Below are positions 1 through 10,700 of a stretch of DNA of 21,366 bases, piece after piece (position 1 is the stretch's first letter; the number at the start of each line of letters is the position of its first letter). This DNA is from Podochytrium sp. JEL0797 (lineage: Eukaryota; Chytridiomycota; Chytridiomycetes; Chytridiales; Chytriomycetaceae), in NCBI GenBank assembly GCA_027596195.1, contig JADGJG010000394.1, positions 1 to 21,366 of the forward strand, read 5' to 3'. The notes under the pieces are model-generated. The model was not told the DNA's origin, did not search any database, and worked only from the letters and a program-made list of their open reading frames with translations. The position numbers and the translations under genes are program-made.

Positions 1-259
1 CCCCCCCCCCCAACCGATGCACCTCGGTATATCTCCTTCTAGCTTCTTCGCGCCGCTTCTCTTCCTGCGGAGTCAGCTTGAGTGAGGACATGTCGTGCGA
101 AGCAGTGTCGAAGGCTGGCTTTGCTCGGCGTGGAGTGGCTGTGGTGGTTGACGCCTTGGGAGTTCCTAGGAGGGATTTCTTGGGAGTGCCTAGGACAGAT
201 GCCTTGGAAGGAGTCTTGGCGGAAGGAAGTGACGAGCTCTGCTTTCGTCTGCCCAACAT
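1..259 (-). CDS. N-terminal part of a basic, TP-motif-rich protein, cut by the window edge
   Basis: The minus strand is open from an ATG at 259 to the left end, giving about 83 residues with no stop. The protein starts MLGRRKQSSS and holds three related short motifs (KTPSKAS, GTPKKSLL, GTPKAS), then TPRRAKP, then a strongly charged helix-like stretch (TPQEEKRREEARRRY). It is basic and probably disordered at first, and the repeated T-P-K motifs look like proline-directed kinase sites; that role is inferred. I do not recognise the family. The start is chosen because it is the first in-frame ATG and the plus-strand neighbour begins 47 bases away. The last few codons fall in the C homopolymer at 1-11 and would read as glycines; they are probably not real. 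Overlapping plus-strand frames here look like shadows. Confidence 0.6.
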   Translation of the reverse strand, partial: MLGRRKQSSSLPSAKTPSKASVLGTPKKSLLGTPKASTTTATPRRAKPAFDTASHDMSSLKLTPQEEKRREEARRRYTEVHRLGGG

Positions 260-306
260 ATTTGGTTGTCCGAACAGACTCGTGCAGAAAAGAAAAGTGT
301 AAATCT
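260..306. promoter_or_regulatory. Very short divergent intergenic region (47 bases)
   Basis: Only 47 bases separate the start codons of the minus-strand TP-rich gene and the plus-strand gene at 307. The two promoters must therefore overlap or lie inside the neighbouring coding sequence. I see no clear TATA box. Co-regulation of the pair is possible but inferred. Confidence 0.4.
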
Positions 307-1900
307 ATGCCAAATCTTGTCATCAGCACTTCGCAACAGCAGCAACAGCAGCCCGCTGCGGCGGTGCCTGTGGATCGTCGCCGCTCAAGTGTCAACAACG
401 CGCTCAAACGAGGATCGATCGCACCTTCCACCGCAGACAACCTGAAGGTTGATCACCCTCATTGTGAATACCACGTTTAACCATGAAATTTAGGATGACA
501 AGCGAATCTCCTTGCTTGATGTGACTAGAGATAACCTGGTCAAACAAGGAAAGGTATTCTGGCACGCTTTTTGCGCTCGCATATATTCCCTCCTTCCTGA
601 CGACCGCACATCTTCCAGACATTCATCTTGCATCGTGTCGTGGTTTGCGGAAAGCTTGTCGATGCGAACGTAAAAAATGAAATTTCATGTGAGTGTGCTT
701 TCGGTGAGCAGAACTCGGTGGGGGGACCTTGCTTTGTCCAGATTTCCGAAACCGAGACTGGAAATCGTGCATATCGCGTTTTATAACGAACGAACCATGG
801 ATCATTGGAATATTTGGCTTGTGTTATGCTCCATGAAGCCATGAAGGGAAGTGGCGTCTTCATCGCGAGTTTGGTATCATGTGCGCGAATCCTTGGATTA
901 AGAGAGCGTGTTATTGGACTCGGAGTTTGACGCCACCTGCAATTCAGTTATAAGCCCGTGGGATTTCAGACCACGAGTGAGCGAAGCGATCAAGAACCCC
1001 CCCCCCTTGGACACCCACCCCCCTTCTAACTTGCAAACTCCACAGCACATTACCAAAAGATGTTCAAGCAGTTCCAAAGCGATACAGAACTGATTACAGG
1101 AATGTTGCTCATGTTTCAAGATACATATATCCACATTTTAGAGGTGAGAGGAAGGATTTCGAGCGACATTCTCTTGCCCACTAACTCACCTTCTCTCCAA
1201 CTGTATAAATAAACAGGCTAGCGAGCGAGTCATCACGCCATTCCTCCGAGAGCTTAACGGAACCCCCATGTCTCCTTTCCACGCACGCATGTCGGAAGGC
1301 TTTGACCACCAAGAACTTCAGTCCACCTTCTCTGCTACCGCAGCAGCCTCCGGCGCCACTACAGGGTCTCCAGCAGTTCCAGCAAAGAATCCTTTCTTCT
1401 CCAACAGCAAAGTGCTTTTGCTGGCGGACGATGTGGCAGGAAGGTGTTTTTCTTTCTGGGTCAATCGCAGCGTGGAGCTGGGAGCTGGTGTGGCTCCATT
1501 CTATGTCGATGAGATGATGTATAATGAAGAAAATTTGGACAAGACGGTAAGAAATATCTTTGCTGTTTGTTCTTGGGTCGGAAAGCGCATATTTAACCCC
1601 AAAACGGAATGCAATGCAGATTGCCTCCCTTTGCGCGGATGTGATGAGCATGGGGGCTGGTTTGAGCAATTTGAACAAGGTGGGAGGAGAAAACTGGCCA
1701 CGTTGACCTTTAAAGCCGACTGAATCTCCTTATTCCAGGCGGATTTCAAACAAGCCATCGAAGACCTCGCCGTACGCTTTGAAGACGTGTTGCCGAGAAA
1801 TGAAACCATCAAGTTTATTATGAACGAGTGCCCTGCTTTAATGAGTGTTCAGAGCTGGGCTGAGATCTTTGATTTCCATTTGGCCTGCACGGACGCGTGA
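307..1900 (+). CDS. Unrecognised protein, about 322 residues, about 8 exons
   Basis: Proposed exons are 307-447, 494-553, 619-688, 742-820, 948-976, 1046-1143, 1217-1546 and 1739-1900 (stop TGA); their sum is 969 bases, a multiple of three. The N-terminus is disordered, with six glutamines (residues 10-15), AAAVPVDRRRSS and basic serine patches. The rest looks globular: residues about 132-159 (MFKQFQSDTELITGML onward), a Ser/Ala/Gly-rich linker, then VLLLADDVAGRCFSFWV and a C-terminus ending EIFDFHLACTDA. Exons 1, 2, 6, 7 and 8 are well supported, for example by the TTCTAAC branch site before the 1045 acceptor. Exons 3-5 are less sure: the 689-741 intron could be retained and the 821-947 intron rests on phase agreement alone. 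The 192-base last intron is longer than its neighbours. No family is recognised and no function is proposed. Confidence 0.55.
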
Positions 1901-2092
1901 AAATTTGGTTTCTCTTGCTCGTTCTTTTTCATTTTGTATTAAATGCAGTTAAGAAGTTAAGAGAAAGAAATGAGGGGAAGTCGTTTTGGAGGGGAAGTTT
2001 TGGAAGGGAAGCAGCAAATTGTCAGCGACAAACAAAAAAAACTCAGTCAACTCGCAACGCGAACCATTGATCTCCTGTTTCCAACTTCAGAG
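1901..2092 (+). promoter_or_regulatory. Intergenic: 3' end of upstream gene and dynein promoter / 5' UTR
   Basis: This 192-base gap between two same-strand genes contains an ATTAAA at 1938-1943, 38 bases after the upstream stop, which could serve as its poly(A) signal. A purine-rich stretch (about 1950-2015) follows and then A-rich sequence. An in-frame ATG at 1970 could extend the dynein by 41 residues, but the ATG at 2093 leads directly into the recognisable dynein N-terminus and is preferred. Confidence 0.4.
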
Positions 2093-5000
2093 ATGTCCAA
2101 ATCAGCGCGGCCCCGCAGTAGTGGCCGTTCGCCCAACCCGCCTCCTCCTTCCGAGCCGGCGGTGTTCAACGCCCCAATGCCCAATGACATCAACTCAGAC
2201 GATCGCATCGTCTGGCTCAAACACAAAATCGCGAGCGGGCTCATGATTGAATTCGAGCGATCTGTCGAACAACACAAGACGGATCCGTTCGCTGAGATTA
2301 GCGCCAATATGGCACTAGCGGCGCTGCCGCCCCTGCCTTTGAAACCGATCCCATCGGATTTATGGAAAGACTGCCTTGAGGTGTGTATTATGTCTTTCTA
2401 TATTTATTGCGTGTGTTTGCTGAATTCATTTCGTTTTCCACCCTGCTTGTTTGTTTGCAGCGAGACGGCCGCGCCTCCCTCCAACAACTCATTAACTTCC
2501 TCGACACGCCTTCCGCATCTAAATCAACAGACGCAAAAAATGCTACATCCAACTCAACCGGTGCCGGAGCTGCCGCTTCTGCGCTGCTATTCTGGGCCGA
2601 AACTGTCACAGAGAAAATTGACGTGTCGCCGCCCGCGGCCCCCGAAGAACTCGTGGATCCGAACATGCCTGTTTTAGATGCGGATGGTCAAAATTTAGTG
2701 ACTATTGCTCCTGTTCCTGTTCCTGTTGGGGAGGCTCCTCAGCCTGTGGTGGAGCAGCCAGCGCCTTTGCAAGTGGCTGTTCAGGAGGGGCAGCCACAAA
2801 ATCCTGAGCTGGTGGAATCAGTTTCAGTGGGCGGCGAGGAATTGGAAAGTGCTCCAGTAGTTCCTGGTGAAGTGAATGCTCAGGTAAATGGATTTGACCT
2901 ACCCAAGGGTTATTCTAACCGCAAAAATAAGCAGGCCCCATCTGAAGCTGATGCCAGCATCCCCCAAGACGTACAGCTCCTCCCAGCTGGCGGAGACGGA
3001 CTCCCTGCTCTCCTATCTACGGCTCCTTCGAACCCGTCCCTTGTGGCCATCGTCACACCTGTCAAAAGAGAGCCCGTCTATATTACGCGAGAGTACTACA
3101 AACTCCACATGTGTGTGCAAACGTTGCCCGAAAAAGCGGCCGAAGTGAACTCCATCTATTTCTTGAAAAATATCCCTGGGCCCGTTCCGATGCCCAAGAA
3201 TATGGAAGGTTTGTATTTAAAAGTGTTCTTCTTCTCTTTGATGGATGCAACTCGGATTAATAAACTCCTTTTTCCTTTCAAGATGCGGAAACCTTGCTCC
3301 CAAACGTGTTTGAGATTGGATACTTCAGCGGCCATGCCCTCCTCATGCTCGAACACGTTCTTACTGAAGTTTACCTCCCGCTCCTGACCAGCGTTGACCA
3401 ACAGCAGCCATCTGGTGCTGGAGGACCTGCCAACGCAAACAGTGCAGTGCCACCACCCGCCGCTGCTGTAGCCACTAAGGCCGCTGCCGTCGCAGCCATA
3501 GCAGCCGAGTCCGAAACCAAGACTCACAACAGCGCCAAAGACGATCATCTCAAGTCCGAGTTTGTCGTCAGCATGCAGAAATTCGCGTCGCAAATCAGCC
3601 ACACGGCGCAACAGGTGGCTGGGGAGACTAAGCTTCAGATCCCAGAAGAGGTGTTGGCGCTTGGAAATGCGAATGTGGCGGAAGCGGCCAAGGATTTGAG
3701 TGTGGTGAGACGGTTGGAGCGGTTGGCGGAGGAGTGGGTGGAGACAGTGAGTGGGGCGCTGGGCAAGGAGGCTAAAAAGGTTCCATTGGGAAATGTATGT
3801 TGATGGTTGATTATTTCTACCGCTGGAATCGCTGTTTGACTCACAGGTTTTTTTTTCAGGGACCGCTTGCCGAGATTGAATTTTGGAGAGACAGAAACGC
3901 TTCACTCTCGACTCTGTATGAACAGCTCAACCTGCCCATTGTCAAAACGCTAGTCCAAATCTTGGCCAAGGCGCTGACGCCCATTTCGCCTGCTCTCGAC
4001 TTTCAGTTGCAAGAATTGAACAAGTTTTACACGGAGGCCAAAGACAATGTCAAATTTTTGAGCACGCTCGAGAGACATTTCAAAAATATCGTGACGGGGA
4101 GTCTTGGGAGCGTTCAAGTGAGTTTTTTCTTCATTTGATTTTTGCGCATTTGCTCACGCGGTCTTGAAACGAAGGACTCCCTTCCATCTCTCTTGAACTC
4201 CATTCGAATGGTCTGGATTATTTCAAGGCACTACAACCGTGACGAGCGCATGGTCCCGCTGATGTCGAGAATCGCTTGGGAAATCGCCAACAAGGTGGCC
4301 AACATTGTGAACGTGAGAACCATCCTGCGGGAAACTCCACAACAGGCCAAAAAGAAAATTGAGGATTCGAGAGAGTTGTTGGACAGTTGGAGCAAGGTAC
4401 GGTTGAACGCAGGGCACTCAATTGAATTTCCTAACGCGATACAATTAGACGTACTTTCAAGTCCGTGAACGTATCGAGCAATCTGGCCGTGACCAGAGAT
4501 GGGAATTCGACCGCAAGAAGCTGTTTGAGCAAACTAACTATATGGCCCAACGCTGTGGCGATCTGTACCAAATCGCTGAAGTCATGGAACAGTTTTACAA
4601 CATCTTTGGACCGGAATTGAAGGCGGTGACGGGAGACCCACAGCAAATTGACGAAGTGATTAAGCGCGTGGAGGCTCTGATTGTACCTTTCGAGCAGATT
4701 CCGTTTGACATTTTCTCCAAAAAGTGAGCCCGCATTCCATTTTCCGTTTCATTCTTGATATTCACTGGTATTTTGTAGATATCAACAAAATTGGGAATCC
4801 CTCATGCTTCGTTTCCGCGAGCAAATCATTCAAATTGAGGACATGGCCAAACAGTTCATTGACGCGAGCTTCAAGAAACTCCGAAGCGCTGAAGGCGCGT
4901 TCGACCTCTTGCAAAATATCAAAAACATCAAGAGCAGAGAAAGCATCAACAATCAATTGATGGGCAAGTGGTATGAAATTCTGGACCAGTATGCGAGGGA

Positions 5001-7700
5001 AGTAGACAGCATCGACGAGATTTTCAAGATCAATCGGTATTGTTGTATTTAATTCTCAATGACTTTCGGCATAAACCCCCCCCCCCCCCCCCCGATTCTG
5101 ACTTGGTCTTTTGCTTTAGTGGGAGCCCCCCAGTTACGAAAAACCAACCAAAAGTGGCCGGCGCGATCGCTTGGTCTCGGAGTCTCTTTTACAGAATCAA
5201 AAAGACGATTGTGCGCTTTCAGTCTCTGCAAGGTGAGAGACAATACTTTTCGAAGATATACATCTAGCTAATCCAAAACTTGTAGAAATGTTGGCCAGCG
5301 AAATGGGTCGTTCCGTCACTAAAAAATATTTGGTCGTTGCAAAATCGATGCGCGAATACGAGGAGACTGTAAGCTGAATTACTAAATCAAAGAGTTTCTC
5401 ACATTTTTCTATTTGTAGTTGTACGCGCAGTGGTGCCAAACCGTAGAAGCAAACTCATTGCAATGTTTGAAGGCGCACATTTTGGTGAAGGACATCTCAC
5501 TGCAGGCAAGCGCAGCAGTCTCGACCTCATTCTCTTCCGGGAATGATGGCTCGGCAGATTCAGGAGGAGTCGCCCCAGAGAGGGTCAAGGTCAACTTTAG
5601 ACCGGAATTGAAGGAGATCATCAAAGAAACAAAGTACCTCGACAAGCTCGGATATGTTGTTCCCGAATGCGCATTGAATGTCGCTCTCCAGGTAGACTTT
5701 GAAATCTTTCTCGACAACTTGGCCAGCATGCTGGCTAAATCCTTAAATCACAGGAGGAGAAGTATTACAGCTTTGTCGAGAACTTGACGACGATGCTCAA
5801 CAACTACCATGCCGTCATTGATCTTCTTGACGCTGCTGAAATCAAGCTCCTCTCGGACCATATTGGGGAGCTCAAACGCGTTATGAAACCGGGATTTTCT
5901 CGTCTGAATTGGAACTCTCTCGGCATCCCTGAATTTATTCTCCGCTGCAACCAAGAAATCAACAAATTTTCTTCTGTCGTGAACCAAATCCAGAAGAACA
6001 GCGCCAATATTTCAAACGCGGTCGATTCCATCAGTCACGCTTTGCTGATCGGAGAGCCCAATACGGATGACATTTTGGATGCACATGTGAGTTTGATGCT
6101 GGTTTTGCGTTTATTTCTTGTACTTAACCTCTCTTTTTCATCTTTAGGAATTCTTTGACTTTTTGAACAAGCACCGCGCCAACACACTCGAGACAATTGT
6201 TCAAAAATACAGCAGCATCGGACCACTGCTGATTAAAATGGAGTCCGTCGTTGCAGGAACCAATACGGGAAAGAGCAGAATGCTGAAAGATTACTACGCT
6301 TACTGGGAGAGAAGGATCTTCAACGGCTTGACATTCGTAAATTTCTCCTTCTTTGATTCTCCTTTTTTGAATTGTCTCAATTGTTAACGCGTGGCTCTAC
6401 ACATTCCAGCTCGTCATGAACAACATGCAATTCTTCGAAGCCATGTTGAACCCCAACGGCAAGACCAAAAACAAGAATCGCTCGGGGGTCCGTTTCTCAA
6501 AACCAAAGCCCAGAACGACTCCGTTATTCAAAGTCTCAGCTTCTCTCTCTGCTCCTGAAATTATTATTTCCCCTCTCAGTGGAGAAATCTACAAAATGAT
6601 TGTGAAATCCGCAAGGTCCATCATTGACAGCACAAAACAGTTTCATCGTTGGATGCATGGAACCTGTCTTATTACAGCACCACAACGAATTGATGAGGAC
6701 GAGGATCCTGTCGTGTTTAGTTTCCACTCGGACATTGTTTGCAATCAGTTGATCAGTTCCATGTTGACGCAACTCAATGGTACGATTTCAAAGACGTTCA
6801 CAAATCTTACAAAGTGGCTTGACTCGTGGAGAAAGTATAGGCCTCTGTGGAAAGTGGACAAGGTGGGATGATATGATTTTTGGAAAAAGAGATTTTCATT
6901 AACCTACTTCGCTTCCGACAGGTCATTACACTTGAGAAGTTTGCTTTGAAAAAGCCATCTGTCGTGATGTACGACGAGAAAATTACTTTCTATTCGAAAT
7001 TGGCCAAAGACGTTGACAGCCAGGCGAACGTGCGAGACATTGATTTCATGAAGGTTATTTCAAGTCCGCTCAAGACTGCCATCCACAATGAGGCCACTGC
7101 TTGGATTGTTGCAATCGGTAAGCTTGAACGAAAGTGATGCATAAAATTCTTACAATTTTACCAGGCAAGCATTTGAATACGTTGGCCAACGAAGGACTCA
7201 CCTCTATCGAAGCAAAGGTTGCCAAATTTGAGGAGGACTTGCAACGTATTCCTGAGACTTTGGATGACTTGACTTTTGTTTTGAATGTGATTTCAGACAT
7301 TCGAGGGTCATCCGAAGAAGTGGAGCTTAAGTACCGTGAGGTGATGGAAGGGTACCGAACTCTCTGCTTGAGCAATATCGAATGCGATCCTGTTGAAGTG
7401 GAAGCTGCCAACAGGCTGCCTGATCTTTGGGAGGCCATGATCTTGAAGGCCACGGAAGTAGATGATTCGTTGGTGCCAGTGAAGGCCAAGTTCACGGAAA
7501 CTACTCAAAACCAAGTCAAGGACTTCAAAGCTGAACTCAAAGTGTTTAAGGATGAGTTTACCCTGAACGGACCGGGGGTAATTGATTACGATATGGACCG
7601 CGGATTGATCCTGTTGAAGGAGGCCCATGGGATCACAGCATCGTTCTTGACCAAGCGAGAGCAGCTTGTCCAAGCCGAGAAACTATTTAGCTTGAACATC
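2093..7700 (+). other. Dynein tail (DHC_N1 region) with low-complexity insertions
   Basis: Residues 1 to about 1565 form the tail that binds intermediate and light chains. It opens with a disordered Pro/Ser-rich stretch and then [11 protein letters not shown], the usual axonemal heavy-chain N-terminal element. Conserved tail motifs include [46 protein letters not shown] and [10 protein letters not shown]. Two insertions look lineage-specific: a Pro/Val/Glu-rich segment (about residues 174-237, bases 2694-2883) and an Ala-rich segment (about residues 375-410, bases 3420-3530). A shorter Ser/Gly insertion lies near 5510-5575. Fifteen of the 23 introns fall here. Confidence 0.8.
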
Positions 7701-10700
7701 ACCTCTTACCCAGAGTTGTTTGACTTGGAGCAGCAAATCAAGGATCTCGACAAAATCTACGAGCTCTACACCGAAGTGAAGGGTGCCATCACTGGCTGGT
7801 CAACTACGCTTTGGTCGAATCTCGACATCAACGTTCTTACCAAGGGTGTGGAATTGTTCTCAGCCAGGCTGAAAAAGCTCCCCAAAGAGTTGAAGCAGCT
7901 TCCACCGTACAACGTTGTAGCTGAGAAAATTGTGACGTTCAAAGACTCCATTCCTCTGTTTGCGGATCTCAAGAACGAGGCCCTTCGCGAGCGCCACTGG
8001 AAGAAGCTCATGGAAATCACAGGAAAAACGTTTGACATGAATCCAGAAACTTTCACACTCGAAAGACTCTTTTCCATGAATCTCAACGAACATTCTGACG
8101 CTATCGGAGAAATCGTGAATGGAGCCATGAAGGAATTGAGCATTGAAAACGGCTTGAAAGAAGTCGAGAGTACGTGGAAAAACACCAAGTTTACTGTTGT
8201 CAAGTACATGAAAGGAACAGAGGAACGCGGCTTTGTTCTTGGTGCAACAGATGAGATCACGCTCATGCTTGACGATAATTCCATGTCGCTGCAGTCAATG
8301 GGGGCCTCCCGATTTGTGACAGCATTTCTGCCGGTTGTGCAGCAGTGGGAAAAGGTCTTGTCGCATATTGGGGAAGTCACCGAAGTTTGGATGGTTGTTC
8401 AAAGGAAGTGGATGTATCTTGAATCTATTTTCATCGGAGCCGGTGATATTCGACAGCAGCTGCCCGAAGAAGCTGCCAAGTTTGATCGCATCGACAAGGC
8501 GTTCAAAAAAATCATGAGCGAAACCGCCAAGCACCCGCTCGTCATTGACGCGTGCAATACGGAAGGGCGTCTCGAACTGCTTCGGAATCTGTCCAACGAC
8601 TTGGAGTCTTGCCAAAAATCCTTGTCCGACTATCTTGAATCAAAGCGCAACGCTTTCCCGCGATTTTTCTTCATTTCCGACGAAGAGCTGCTGTCAATTC
8701 TTGGAAGTCACGACCCTAAAAATGTGCAGGAGCATATCATAAAGATGTACGACAACGTGATGAAGCTGAACTTTGGTACTGGCAAGAACGAAAAGGCTGT
8801 CGTTGGAATGAGTTCATCGGAAAATGAGACTCTGGATTTCCGTAAAGTTATCCCCGTTGAAGGGCGAGTCGAAGAATGGATGTCTGCCGTCGAAGTCGAG
8901 ATGAAAAAGACGAACCGAACCTACCACAAGGAATCCATTTACTATTACGCGTCCATGGACAGAATCAAGTGGCTCTATGCATATCAAGGAATGGTTGGTC
9001 TTGCGGGTGCGCAAGTGTGGTGGACATTTGAGGTTGAGGACGTGTTCCGAAAAATCAAGATGGGCAACAAGCTGGCCATGAAAAAGTACGCGAAAACACT
9101 TGTTGATCAGCTCGAGGGCCTGGTACTGGCTGTACGATCCGACTTGTCTGCCAATGACCGCAGGAAAATCAACTCGCAAATCATTATTGATGTGCATGCC
9201 AAGGATATTATCGATAAGTTTGTGAGAGATTCCATTATGGACGAGACAGAATTCGAATGGGAGTCGCAGCTTCGTTTCTACTGGGATCGCACAGCAGGCG
9301 AACTTCTTGTGCGTCAGTGCAATGGTGTCTTCGATTATGGTTACGAATACATGGGACTCAACGGCCGTCTTGTCATCACACCGTTGACGGACAGATGCTA
9401 CTTGACGCTTACACAAGCTCTTTCCATGAAGCTTGGAGGAGCGCCTGCAGGTAAGAATACAAAGTGATTTATTTTTGTCATGCGCGCAAGATCTAATTGC
9501 GTTTTGCGTCTCAGGTCCCGCCGGTACTGGTAAAACCGAAACCGTGAAAGATTTGGCGAAAGCGCTCGGGCTACTATGCATGGTGACCAACTGTGGTGAA
9601 GGTCTGGACTTCCAAGCTATGGGCAAAATCTTCTCGGGATTGGTGCAAACAGGAGCGTGGGGTTGTTTCGACGAATTCAATCGTATTCCACGTAAGCTTT
9701 TACCGCCTTAAGCTTTCCGTTTCCTAATTTTTTTCTACTAGTTGCGGTACTTTCGGTTATTTCTGCCCAGATCAAAACGATTCAGAACGCTCTCGTTATG
9801 GGGCTCAAGCGTTTCCAATTCGAAGGAAACGAAATCGGATTGGACAGGAAAACTGGAATATTTATCACAATGAACCCAGGGTAATTCGAATCATTCAAAA
9901 ATGTTTCGAGAAAACACTGCTCTAATAATAATTATCTAGATACGCTGGCCGTACCGAGCTGCCAGATAATCTCAAGGCCTTGTTCAGACCCGTAGTCATG
10001 GCCATCCCAGATTTGGAACTTATTTGCGAGAACATGCTCTTCTCTGAAGGATTTACAATGGCAAAAGGTTTGGCCAAGAAGATGGTCGTGTTGTACAAGC
10101 TCTCCAGAGGCCAATTGTCCAAGCAGCACCACTATGACTTTGGTCTTCGGGCTCTAAAGTCCGTGTTGGTTATGGCTGGAAGTTTGAAGAGAGGCTCGCC
10201 CGACTTGAATGAAGACGTCGTGCTGATGAGAGCCCTGCGTGACATGAACCTTCCCAAATTCGTGTTTGACGACGTGCCCCTGTTTTTGGGCCTGATCAAT
10301 GATCTATTCCCTGGACTAGATTGTCCCCGTGTCAGATATCCTAGTTTCAACGACGCCGTGGAAGAAGCTTTCCGGGATGGGCACTACATCATGCTTCCGG
10401 ATCAAGTCGACAAAGTGGTTCAGTTGTATGAAACCATGTTGACACGCCACACTACCATGGTCGTGGGACCTGCTGGAGGTAACAATTTCCATCTTCACTC
10501 ATTTCTCGCCTAATAACCTTATTTCATTTGAACCGCAGGTGGTAAAACTGTCGTAATTGACACCCTTGCAAAATCACAAACGAAGCTTGGTATCCCAACC
10601 AAGCTGTATTTGCTGAACCCAAAAGCCGTGACTGTTGCCGAATTGTATGGAACACTCGATCCAGTCACGCGCGACTGGACAGATGGACTACTGTCCAACA

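Noticed and set aside
78..302. Plus-strand open frames over the left end
   Set aside because: They lie opposite the minus-strand TP-rich reading frame, whose composition is far more protein-like; only the part from 307 onward, in one of these frames, is used as a real exon.
1046..1143. Weak likeness of LLMFQDTYIHILE to a segment of OSCP1
   Set aside because: The likeness covers only about a dozen residues, and the conserved OSCP1 N-terminal region is absent from the exons before it.
1970..2092. Upstream in-frame ATG that would lengthen the dynein by 41 residues
   Set aside because: The added residues come from purine-rich leader-like DNA and resemble nothing in dynein N-termini; the ATG at 2093 is preferred.
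8814..9680. Long minus-strand open frame (288 codons) and similar antisense frames across the dynein
   Set aside because: They are mirror images of strongly conserved dynein coding sequence and cross real exon/intron boundaries.
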